64,000 nucleotides of DNA, taken from NCBI GenBank assembly GCA_038496675.1, contig CM076663.1, positions 13,848,954 through 13,912,953 of the forward strand, written 5' to 3'. Made by a program: the position numbers and the translations under genes. The notes beneath the pieces were generated by a model. That model ran no database searches, had not been told where the DNA came from, and was given only the letters and a program-made list of their open reading frames with translations. Of this stretch, positions 38,101-50,720 are shown piece by piece. Position 1 is the stretch's first letter; the number at the start of each line of letters is the position of its first letter. Origin of the DNA: Rachycentron canadum. Taxonomy: Eukaryota > Chordata > Actinopteri > Carangiformes > Rachycentridae.

Positions 38101-41100
38101 TCTGTCTTTTCATTTTCTTGCTCATCTAAAACACAGGTGGAGCTCGAGGTGACCATTCCTGGTGAAGGCAAGGACCGCAGTTTTAAAGTATCAATCAAGT
38201 GGGTGTCCTGTGTTAGTCTGCAAGCTCTGCACGAGGCACTATCAGGACGACTACCCAGTGTCCCTTTTGAGACCATCCAAGCCTTGGATGTGGTCATGAG
38301 ACATTTGCCCTCTATGAGGTTGGTCTTTGATTGTTGAACATTGTTTCACATATGGGTGATGGATGATAGGCTTAAGATACTTGTATATATGGCAAATGAC
38401 CCGAAAGGTGATATAGCACACATTACAAATTGCATAAGTTTCACATTATTGCTGACTGATTATTGCTATTCTTCTTAAGCGTTCAATATGATGTGAGGTG
38501 CAGACTTACAGAGTCAAAAATTCACTGAACTTTTTTTATTAAGTTTATGAATGTTTAACTAGTTCTTTGAACAGCTTCTGTTTCTCTGAATGTGTTAATC
38601 AGGTTTCATGTTTTCTGTTAAAGGTATACCCCAGTGGGCCGCTCTTTCTTCACTCCCTCGGAGGGATGTTCGAATCCCCTCGGTGGTGGCAGAGAGGTGT
38701 GGTTTGGCTTCCACCAGTCTGTCAGGCCATCCCTCTGGAAGATGATGCTCAACATTGATGGTAATTTTCATATTGCTTTGGATGAAAGTTGGTTGATATG
38801 AAGTTGTGTCTCTGTGTCCCACTTCTGTATGCTTGTTCTGTTTGCAGTTTCAGCCACTGCATTCTACAAAGCCCAGCCTGTAATTGAGTTCATGTGTGAG
38901 GTCCTGGATTTCAAAAGTATTGAAGAACAACAGAAGCCCTTAACAGACTCTCAACGAGTAAAATTTACAAAGGAAATCAAAGGTAAGTAAAGTAAACTCA
39001 GGAGTCCATTTGGTAATAAGGGGACAGAGTGTTTGTCCACCACAGTCGAAACCTAAAAGTTGCCCAAAGACAGACTGTTAAATGTACTTACTATTCTTGT
39101 CCTCTCTGCTTTAATTCTCTCATATGAGAAGCTATAAACCAAGTATTTAATAGCTTTGCCTTTATTTTCTTTTTAGTATTTAATATTTTTGAAATCATCA
39201 TGGTTGCTCTATTCAGGTCTGAAGGTGGAGATAACTCACTGTGGGCAGATGAAGAGGAAGTACAGAGTGTGCAATGTTACCAGAAGACCTGCCAGCCACC
39301 AAACGTAAGATTTTTGTCCCTACTGTGATGACAACATTTGAATGTGCAGTGTATTGTTGCTGGAGTAGTCAGGTAAAACACACAGTTTTAAATGAATGAG
39401 AAATGTTTTAAAATTCTGTTTTTAAAAGAAAATTCCCACTGTGTGAAAATATTGACTGACTTATTCCCTCAGGTTCCCCCTGCAGCAGGAGAACGGCCAA
39501 ACTATTGAATGCACCGTAGCACAGTACTTCAAAGACAAGTACAAGCTCATTCTGCGATACCCCCACCTCCCATGTCTACAGGTGGGACAGGAACAGAAGC
39601 ACACCTACCTACCTCTGGAGGTAATCATCACCAACATCATGTGATTATTAGTTACCTATTACCAAGTGACCCAGTTGGTTTTCTTCACATGTTTTTTTTT
39701 CCTTTCCAGGTGTGTAACATTGTGGCAGGACAGCGCTGCATCAAAAAGCTGACAGACAATCAAACATCTACTATGATCCGTGCCACAGCCCGATCAGCAC
39801 CAGATCGTCAGGACGAGATTAGCAAATTGGTGAGTCACTGTACAACAAATTTCTACTCAATGTCACACAAATATACTAGTTATGTGTGTTAAAAAAATCA
39901 GAATCTCAAACTTTAAAGACAATTAGTCGCCCAAACCTTGGCCTCAACAAGTTCGACATTATGTCCACAACACATACATTGCGCAGCTACATGCCAGGAT
40001 CCATCAGCGCTGTTTGTCTGATGACCTTCAGTCAAAATTGTAAACTCAAGAACTCAATGGCTTAGCCAGCCTTATTATGAAACCAGGACTCAAAAACCCA
40101 AACATCAAAGTTTGTAAATACCTGTAGTTGTAGCTGGCTCCTTGCACATGACTCTACATACCAGAGAACTTTGTAACATATGTACATGACAGCTGCTTCT
40201 GCCAATAAATACTCTTACCAGCCAGTTGTTGGTAGTCTTGTTAACTGTCAATGAACTGTCTAATGCACAGTGGTCTAAGTTTCTGCCCATGCCGTCAAGT
40301 TCTTCAGTTTGACACTATGCACAGACTCACTATGCACAGATTCATGATCCTGGTCAAAATTGGCTGGTACCTCCCTGTCCCACCATAGTTTTCAGTGATA
40401 CTGAATATAGATTCAAACATGCTGCCACAGCAACATGTTGAGAAAGTAAAACAAATTTGAACTTAGGATTTGTGATATTCATTGATGTTTTGTAAGTCTA
40501 CAAATAGTAGGCGTTTGTAGGTTTGGTTGAAGTGACAGGTTGAAATGTTCACATTAAATTCACTGATCACTGGTTTTCAGATGAGAAGTGCCAACTTCAA
40601 CACTGACCCTTACGTTCGTGAATTTGGTGTGATGGTGAGAGATGAAATGACAGAAGTGAACGGCCGCGTCCTACAGGCACCTTCCATTCTGTATGGAGGC
40701 CGGGTATGTTGGTCACCACTGTTTCGAGGGTGTCTTAAAGTTAATGTACTTTTCATACATGTGGCTGCTACATAGTTCATTAATTTGTCTGGAGTGCTTT
40801 CATCTTGTGTACAGTGATTGACACTGCTGTCATGACAATTTGCAGAACAAAGCAATAGCCACACCTATCCAGGGAGTATGGGACATGAGGAACAAGCAGT
40901 TCCACACTGGCATTGAAATCAAAGTGTGGGCCATTGCCTGCTTTGCACCACAGAGGCAGTGCACTGAACTCCTGCTCAAGTAAGTGAGATACACAGAGCA
41001 CACCTCTTCTAGGGCATTGTAAATTTCTGTACATGTGCCTGATGGCTTTTTATGGCAGTCGGCATATAGTTCAGGTCTGAAGAAGAGATGTGAGCATAGT

Positions 41101-44100
41101 GCAGAAGTCCACAAACACAAGGATACATTGAGCCATGTCACATGAAGTTACTAACTCATTGCATGTATTATCTTGAGTTTCAAATGTTGCACATGGGCGC
41201 TGCAGCAGCAGAAAGCTGTCATGTGTGATTTGTGCCTCTGTCCCTCACTGCACATGGGTGTAAGAGGGCCATGCATTTGTGATACATCAGCCACGCTTTG
41301 TTTTCTTCATATTTGTACATTACTGTATGTCAAGTAAATAATAAGCTTTGTCATGTTACATGCCAGGGATAGCTCACATTCCATTTCATGTACGGCTTAG
41401 ATTATCTTTTCAGATTTACTGCAATTTTGCTTTAATGTGGGTCTATGAATTTAACTTCTGGGTGATCTAGGTGTAAACTGAACTACCAAACCTCCGTGAA
41501 CTGTGAATAAAGAAATTCTTCATCTCTCTCAGAGCATTCACAGATCAGCTGAGGAAGATCTCTAGGGATGCAGGAATGCCCATCCAGGGTCAGCCCTGCT
41601 TCTGTAAGTACGCCCAGGGAGCAGACAGCGTAGAGCCCATGTTCAGACACCTCAAGTACACCTACCAGGGCCTCCAGCTGGTGGTGGTCATCCTACCAGG
41701 GAAAACGCCCGTCTACGGTGAGGAATCCACTCATACACTTTGTTATTTTTGAACATGATGTGTTTCCTTCCTCTAGAGATAAGGGGCAGCCAGGACATTG
41801 GTCTTTATGGGCAATCATTTTTTGTGAAGCTCAAAACACTAGCTCATATTCAGTGTTCTGCTGAATCTATAGATTGAAGTTTTCTATCACTTGGAGTGGT
41901 TAACAATGAGTTTGAGATAAGTTTTTTTTTTTTTTAGAAGAATTCATCTGTTTGTGGAGACAAGATCGATTTTATTGATATCAGCTAAGTGTTTCTTCTG
42001 AGTCTAAATATAAGAAACATTCAACAGAATACTAATGCAAAGACAGCATGTAAATAGGCTTGAACTTTGTTAAACTGACTTATTTGTTTAAAGAGATGTC
42101 ACGCTAAGTGATATCACTAACTAGTTGTTTAAATTTCAAACAAACACTTCCAAATCAGTATTGAATTGTGTGATTAGAGTGATATGACAGTTGGTCTTGG
42201 GAGCCCTATACCTCACTTACTTACCAGCCAAATTAAATGACTTTTAGGTTGCCACTGTGATGGACTAACACAACTTCCTGTGCTTAATGGCTATGTCAGT
42301 GTACCTGTGTGCACCTCACCATGTTTAATAAACTGATATCTCCTTACTTTTTTGTTTCTTTGCTGTAGCTGAAGTGAAACGTGTTGGGGACACGGTGCTT
42401 GGCATGGCCACGCAGTGTGTACAAGTGAAGAATGTTCAAAAGACAACACCTCAGACTCTGTCCAACCTCTGTCTGAAGATCAATGTGAAGCTGGGCGGTG
42501 TCAATAACATCCTGCTCCCACAGGGCAGGTTAGTGGTGAAAAAAAACCCACAGCAGAACATTAATCACACTGTATATTTATTTTAGAAAGTTGTAAGTTG
42601 TAATGTTTTTTACTTCACTTGTGTTGTGTATTTGTTCCAGGCCGATGGTGTTCCAGCAGCCAGTGATCTTCCTTGGTGCCGATGTGACTCATCCACCTGC
42701 AGGAGATGGAAAAAAGCCTTCCATTGCTGCTGTAAGTATCAACACAGCACACAACACAAATTGAACAAAATAATTTGATGTGGTGTAAAGTAAGGGGTCT
42801 TTCATAGTTTGCAAATCCCAAAGAATTACCACACATCTCTCTGCACCTCGTCAGCTTCTTTCAGCTCTTTGTATTCAGTCATCCGTCCCTGTAGGCAGCA
42901 GCTTCCAGTACAAATGCACACTGTTACTTACCCAACACAAAGACACAGGCCAAGTTCTGTTGATGGAAACCAGCAGAAAGCTACAAGGAGACTTACCAGA
43001 GTAATTCCTTCCATTTGTCACTAAAATGACATTTGCTTTTCCTTTGCTTCTCCCCAGGTTGTTGGTAGCATGGATGCCCATCCCAGCAGATACTGTGCCA
43101 CAGTGCGGGTGCAGCAGCACCGTCAGGATATCATCCAGGACTTGGCCACCATGGTGAGGGAGCTTCTCATCCAGTTCTACAAGTCCACCCGCTTCAAGCC
43201 CACAAGGATCATTTACTACCGCGATGGCATCTCTGAGGGCCAGTTCAACCAGGTGATGCACATATCACAGACGGTGAAGAACATAAACTTTCAGAAATTA
43301 ATGACAAATAATTTTATGCAGAAATTGGATTGCTCCTGATCTGTTGCTATAGCTTTTTTTTGTATGTATATTTTGTACATGCATTATTTCTTTTTCTCTC
43401 TGCATCCTTTCTCCTGTTAATCCTAAATACATTTTTGAATTGACTACGTGCAGGTTCTACAGCATGAACTGCTGGCAATCCGTGAGGCCTGCATCAAACT
43501 AGAGAAGGACTACCAGCCTGGTATCACCTTTGTTGTCGTACAAAAGAGACACCACACAAGACTGTTCTGTATGGACAGAAATGAGAGGGTTAGTATTTCA
43601 TCATTGTGAATTAGAATTGTGTTTGTTTTATAATCAAAGTGATGTAACTTTTTTTGTACTAAACTAAAACACCAGTACAGGGAATGTTAGGCATTCACCA
43701 ATACTATACTCATGCACAGATGGCACCAACAGCAGCTGCTCCGGGTGTTGGCGTGCTCCCTCACACGTTGTCCCTAAATTGGAGAATCCAAAAGTCATTT
43801 GTTGACATTAGCATGAAAACAGTTTAAACCTCAACTGGGTAATGAACCAACATATGTTTGTCTTAAGGTGGGGAAGAGCGGCAACATCCCTGCAGGCACC
43901 ACAGTGGACACCAAGATCACTCATCCATCAGAGTTTGACTTCTACCTTTGCAGTCATGCTGGCATTCAGGTAAAATTTTGAGTAAAAAATTGAGATCAAC
44001 TGTAATTGAACTAACAAGTTAAACAGGCAATGTGCCTCCAAAGTATTTTAGAAAAAGGAATACATTTGGGTCACACACAATGGATTTTGGCTTCATCATT

Positions 44101-44604
44101 GTTAGCCAAATTTTACAAATAACAGAAAATTTGTGGATTTGTGTTGTCATTCATTATCTTTCTTTGCAGGGCACCAGCAGGCCGTCTCACTACCATGTGC
44201 TCTGGGATGACAACCACTTCTCTTCAGATGAACTGCAGGTTCTCACCTACCAGCTTTGCCACACCTATGTGCGCTGTACCCGGTCAGTTTCCATCCCAGC
44301 ACCAGCCTACTATGCCCATTTGGTGGCTTTCCGGGCTCGCTATCACTTGGTGGACAAAGAGCATGACAGGTAAGGACTCTGAGCCATTTGTTATGTTTGC
44401 AACTTTGTAATCTGGTCAAATAAAACAATACAAATTTGAAAAAAAGCGCTAGGCAGTTATTGTTTCTGTAATATGTAAAAATTTTGTCATTTTAGTGCCG
44501 AAGGAAGTCATACATCTGGCCAGAGCAACGGGCGTGACCACCAGGCCTTGGCCAAGGCTGTTCAAATCCACCAAGACACGCTGCGTACCATGTACTTTGC
44601 CTGA
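35123..44604 (+). CDS. ago2: Argonaute-2, small-RNA effector (ago2), 20 coding exons, complete
   Basis: Core protein of the RNA-induced silencing complex. Exons: 35123-35141, 36385-36432, 37586-37766, 37873-37993, 38137-38318, 38624-38760, 38848-38982, 39217-39304, 39473-39620, 39710-39829, 40581-40703, 40846-40979, 41533-41717, 42369-42528, 42641-42731, 43058-43252, 43454-43588, 43868-43969, 44170-44369, 44496-44604. All introns are GT-AG and phases close, giving 870 aa. It matches AGO2 rather than AGO1/3/4: N-terminus MYSSAG, FKPPSRPDFGT, SLQALHEALSGRLPSVPFET, VVMRHLPSMRYT. Domains: N, PAZ (~241-360), MID with 5'-phosphate residues Y540, K544, Q556, K577 and K581, then PIWI. The tetrad reads D608, D648, D680, H818; the second position is Glu in tetrapod AGO2. 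Residue 677 is Tyr. The C-terminal Ser-rich SAEGSHTSGQSNG loop and terminal TMYFA are intact. Confidence 0.97.
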
Positions 44605-47600
44605 GAGCACACAACCCCAGGTTGGCGTGGGTGAGACCCCACTGATGGAACACACTACCCCTGCTATCTCGCTGTCAGTGGTAGATAGCATCACAGTGGT
44701 TTCACATCAAGATCTCCCTGCTTAACAAACCTGTCAGTTATCCATATGTCAACAATTGTACTTCAGCCCCTAACCCACTCAAACCAAGCTAGCTTGTAGA
44801 CTAAGATGCAAAGGAATCCTTCATTCATCAGGATTGACTTAGAAGAGGTTTTATTTACATGTTGTGTATTTGTGTCTGTTTGTTGTAGGGAAACCAGTTG
44901 CAAAAGAGAAAAGAAAGTTTGTACACTGAGAGATGAAATCTACCATTTTAAACTAGTGGGCAGTTACATTTTACATTGGGGTGGGTTAGAATTCACCCTC
45001 CTTCTCCTGTTTTTATCATTTGTTATGGTCTTGGTGCTTGAAGGGAGAAGGAGACGTCAAAAATACGAGGGGGCCCGTTTACTGTTTATATGCCTGATGA
45101 TTTGCTCCTCTGACAAACATTATTTATCAGCCAATCACAGCAAAGTGCACTGACAAGAATGGGTACTTTAACCAGGACAAAAGTACTTATATATTGAGGG
45201 CTGTGTGTGACTTTCACATAGGGCACCATGTGATGAAAAGTGCCATTGGAGACCACCTTTCTGTCGTCATTTCTATGTAAAAACTATGAATTATTTGGCC
45301 CACATCAGGTGGGTTTTCAGTATTTGTCCTCGATTTTACATTGGTGACCATTTTATGCCAAATCTGGTGACAACATACTAAAGGATTCTTTACATCAGAT
45401 TTCCTATCAACCCTTGCCCCACCAGTTTATTCTGGATGGGGACTTTTTAGTGTTCAGATTTAAATAACAGCCATTTTATCCTCTTCTGCCACACTTGTTA
45501 GTTTGAACTGACAATGTTGCACCTGTAACCTAATTCCCATGCAGAGAAATAGTGTATTGGGACTGGTTCCCAACAAGTACTCCTTTCTAATGTACTCTGA
45601 GCCGTGTTGATAAAAGACGCATGATGTAGAAATCAACATAGAAGGGAACTTGATGAAATCATGTTTGTTCCCATATGTTTTTATAGTCTATTATAATTTC
45701 AATCATTTTTTGTAATGAATATGCATGTAGCTGACTCATGTTGTAGACATTTAGGCATTTGTGATAATTGTTCATTTCCCCCTCCACACACGTTAACCCT
45801 ACTTCTATTTTTTTAATGTATATAGCAGCAGAATAGTGTTTTCTGCAGTGTCTTTGTCAGCGATATTTGTGTGGCGTCTCGATTTTCAGGCATTCGGTAC
45901 AGTGGAGTGAAAGCTGCAACATTTTGGAGTTGAATCAATTGAAATTCCCTTAAAAAAAAACAACCTTGAATTATAGTGTTTGCTCCAGGAATTAGGAGCG
46001 GTCGTCGCACAAAAGCTTTTATGCAAATGACTTTTTGTGAGTCTTTATACTATATATAGTAATGTTGGTAATAAGGTATATTTTGAATAAGCTTTCAGTG
46101 GAGGCTGCTGAAAATACTATAAAGATTTTTTTAAATGACTGGCCCAAATGTAGTCTAAATTAACACTGTCTATTTGTATACAGATTTTAAATGCAAATAT
46201 TCTCTTGCCTTCTAAGACTGGTACAGTCTTACTAATTCTAGACATTTCCTAACATCCCACCTAAGTTTTACTGCTAAGTTAAGATGGCGAATGTTCATAA
46301 TCCTGGTGATTGGAGGCGAGTAGTCTATATTTTCTAACTATGCATCATTTTTAGCCAAGAGATTTAACAGTGGGTTATCTCACAAGAAATTGGGTCATTT
46401 CTAGAGGTAGATAATCAGGGCTTTTTTGTTATTGTTGTTTTTTAGCATGTTGCATTTAGTAGCGTTTCTTAGCGGCTTATCAGCATCTTCATTCCTCTCT
46501 AACAGGATGAAGTATTTATGTGGTCATTTTTAACATTGTAGATTTTATAGCCTGAAAATTGGGTGTATCCTTTGTAACACACAATCTTTCTTAGCCAAAC
46601 AAGATTACAAACTTTTACATGATTAATAATCAAAAGACATGGAAGCACAAACATCAACATCCTGATTCTAGGTGCTAGATGTTATCACTGTAAACCACCT
46701 TAAATCCTCACTGGATTGGTCCACAAAGCTTTTTACTTGTATGTTAAAAGAGGCTTCATCATTGAGGGTCTTTTCTCTCCCTTTGACGATCTCCGTGTTA
46801 CCCTTTCAACTCGTTACCTGTAAAGCAACTAGAAATCCGACTGACTGTGTTTGTGGGGCATTCTAAAAATCATGTACTTGATATTTACTGTTATGATGTC
46901 AATATTGTTCTTATCGGTGCTGGTCTCACAACATGTAAATTTGGATGCACTTTTGATAGCAGAACGTTGGTATGACTTACAATAGATGTGTGTTCCTCAA
47001 TCGAAGCAGAAGGCTCGGCCATATTGTGTGACACCGGTGTAATTGTATGGAAATGGCCGTGTGTACTACCTCTTGTTACCTGTTAAAGTGTTATGGTAAC
47101 ATCACACTGCAGGCCATTTCTGTATAATTACCCCTGCTATCTGTCTAATTGGCATTGTTTGAGTCTTGCATTGACAGTAGAGATTTTAAACGCTTGGTGT
47201 GCATGATGGTGAACGCGCTTTTCCTAGTTTATGTAGTTGTGTGATTTTTTTTTTTTTTTTTTTGTCTCATCATTTTACTCAGACTGATAAGAGAGAATGT
47301 GTTTGTTTTTTCTTTATAGGGGTTTTGAGCGTTGAGCTGTACGACCAAATTCTTGAAGTGTGTCTGTATTCACACACAGCTTTCCCTGCTTTCTTTCCTT
47401 TAATTCTATGCACCAATGAAATGACAGACTTTTGCTCGACACCTTGATTTTCATTTTATTTTATTTTTCTTTTCTCCCACCTGAGCAATGTAACAGCAAA
47501 TGCAAAGCCCACATCAGGTGTGATTGTTGTAGATTGTTGATCTAGACAAATGATAATGTGCCCCAGTTGTTCTGTTAGACTCTTAATTCATGGGGCTTGT

Positions 47601-50579
47601 AAGCTAAAAAGAAACTAGAAAACAACCCAGTCCAATGATCAGCCTGACAAATAAGTGTCAAAGTCCATGTCAGCAGAGGCACATGGAGCGAAAAGATAAA
47701 TCATATTGGCTAAATTTCACCACAGAACATCTATTCTGTATATAATCTGTAAGTACAAGTATGACTAGATCAGAACAAATTACTCTTCCATGTCAGATGA
47801 AGCCTGTCATCATGTCTGTTTGAACGCAGGCCTTTGTGATGCTGCCACAAGCATCCACCTTACTCACTTCTTCGAATGTCCAGTCTTCAGACTGTCTCTC
47901 AAAGGGATGCCTGGGTATTTACTGTTTTAGTGGGCGGTCCTTCTCCAGAAGACGCCTGCCATATTGGAATTTAAGTGGGAAAAGGGTTAAGTGAGCAACA
48001 AAAAATATAAACATTTTGACCTCAACATAACAGGTGTCCTGAAAAGTAACTCGCTAAGGTTCCAAACATCAAGGTGTCGTTTTAGGAGATGTGTTTGTAC
48101 TTGTTGTCACTGCTTCTTTGTTTTTTACATGACCTATACCAGCACCTTAAAAAACCAGATCAGAATGGCATTGCTTTTCCTGGAGATGAAACTCAAACAT
48201 TTGACAATGTTGTTTTTGCACTAAACAAGAATGGACTTTGTAGCTGTTGCAGCATTAAGAGTATTTATCCGGTGGCAGAATGGCAGCCTCTTTTCTTTTT
48301 TTTCTTTCCTTCTTTTGTTTAGAACGGAGCTGTTGGCATTGGTGGCTTTTCAAAATAAAAGATGCATAGCCAACAGGCCCTAGGGCCTCAATGTGTGCAC
48401 TTGCCTAGCCAACCAGCATTCAGCATGTCGTCTTTAAAAAAAAAAAAAAAAATTCAAAGCCTTTAAATGTTAATGAAAGAGTTGAACTTGTAGTTGTATG
48501 GGAGGGTTACCTTCACATAGTGATGTGAGAGAAAGGTGCTTTATACAAAACCCGACTGACTGGAGTTTAAAGGAGCCATGGAAGCGATGGAAGGTTTTAC
48601 ATTGTCATGGTCTCCGTTCAAGAGTGCAGTGTGCATAGAAAATCATACTGAAACAAGGCCTCGTGACACCACCACAGACGATACATATCAAAATTCAGAA
48701 GAGGCTATTCCTTTTTAGATAAATCCGTTTCATCATAATGAGCTAAAACAAGAATGTGTATGAAACTAATGAATACACCAGCCTGCATGAATGTGGCACT
48801 ACTTCCTAAGTAAAACAGTGCTCAAGGTGCTTAGTAAAGGCATTCAAAACACCTGCAGTAGGACCCCTAATATTATTACAGGATACTTTCAGATATGTAA
48901 ATGAAATGCACACATTCACCTCAGTTTGGCTGTTTTTCCATTATATTTTGTGGAGTGGACAAAACCGAGACAAAACAGCTTCTAGAAAAGGCTGATCTGT
49001 AAATGAAATGGCATATCATAAGCTAATTTTATTTTATTTTCATGATAGGTTTTCTTCTATTATAGTATGTTTAAATTTAGGTGTAATGATCAGCCTGTTA
49101 ACTTCCTGACTTTTGAATCATCTTTGAATAAAATAAAAAAAAAGAAGCCTGATTTCAAATGAAGCAACAACATTTAGCTTATTCCAAACTATTACCCACT
49201 GTATAGTAATGTCTCTCCTCTGCCTCTCATCCGTCTCTTGTAGAGAAACTATTGCTGACTTAAAGGAACCTCTTGTAGAGTCAAACCTATTTTCCTAGCT
49301 CTAAATAATAACAATGAATGTTCTTAGAGCCTGTGTGGTTTGTAAAGTTGTATAGGCTATCCATCCAGTACATTTATACTCATGTTTGCTTCTTGTGTAC
49401 AGCCTTTGCTTTTTATTTTAGGTGTTTTTCTCTTATTTATAGGCTCCAACAGATGCAGAAAGTATTACGTTTTCTTCTTTAATATTTCTTTGACATAGAT
49501 ATCGCCCACATCACAGCTGATATCATTAATCTTTTCACTGATTAGCACGAGATAAACAAGTCTACAGTTGTCTTTCTCTGGGATTTGGCTACTGTAGTTT
49601 TAGGAGACAAACTTTTTTTCTCACACTGGTTGCAAACAGTCATTTTTTTAATTTTAATTCTGGTGTCATGCTCATGAGATGTGCTGTAAGATAAGAGCTG
49701 TGTGTGTGTGTGTGTATATGATGGTTGCTTTGATGTGTGATGTTGTTTGCTGTTGGGATTTCTGTCTCCTGCTTCAGCCCTCTATCTGATCTTTCTGTCC
49801 TTGCAGAGTTGTCCTGTAAAATCCTAAAATCCTCCACATTTGACTCACTAACTGATTAGCGCAGTGCCACTTGAAAGCAAACAGGCTTTCTTCGAGTGTT
49901 GTGTGTGTTCCTTACTTTTGGTGATTGTATTAGTACACGGCTGTTTTTTCTCCCAGATTTATAAATGACAGCTTATGATATACATGGCACTCTGTTGGCT
50001 TGAACAGGCATTTTCTTCCTGTTTCCTATTCTGAGATAAACCTTTCTAAAGCATCACTTTGTCCTAGATAGTTAGTCTTTATCATACCAATGTCTGCCCA
50101 GTTACCCACAGCCATGTGACATCATTGTGGTATCCACAAGGTTTTTAGCCACAAGTGTGAATCATTGTGTACAAATTCAAAAGATGTACTGGCAGGCCTG
50201 AGGAAGGAACTGTTTCCCGTCATGTCCACCACATGCGGCTACTTTGTGTTTTGCTTCTTTTAAGCATTGTTGCAGGGTCAGTGTATTCAGTGAAGTTTCT
50301 TTAAGCAGTCATTCAGCAGCCTCATTGTCGTACTAACTTTAAAAATATCATTGTTGGTCAGTGCGATGGTTCAGACCTCCAGTTTCATATTTTAAAAACT
50401 ACAGGATGCATTGCTGTGAAAGTTTGTACAAGCGTTTATGATCCCAAGAGGATGACTCTTTGGTGATCCTCTGACAGTGCCTCTATTACCACCAGCGCAT
50501 CAAAGTTTTCATTTAATCAGTGAAACTTCATTACAAACACTCAGATTTCTGAGGCAGTAAAACCTAATTATTTGAATGA

Positions 50580-50720
50580 TCCCTGAACATTTCATCTTGT
50601 GCTACCATTGCATGCTAACATGCTGATCAGTGTAAAATTACACCAACTAAACACAAGCATGTTAGCTTTTTCACTGTGCGCATGTTAGCATTAGCTTATA
50701 GTCTAAAACTTCTGCTTGTG
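50580..50720. repeat. Fragment of a TGCTAACATGCTGA-type teleost repeat
   Basis: Repeated phrases such as CATGCTAACATGCTGATCAG, AGCATGTTAGC and CATGTTAGCATTAGC occur within 100 bases. Words of this kind are common in a fish interspersed repeat. Family and boundaries are not determined, and there are no clear target-site duplications. Confidence 0.4.
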
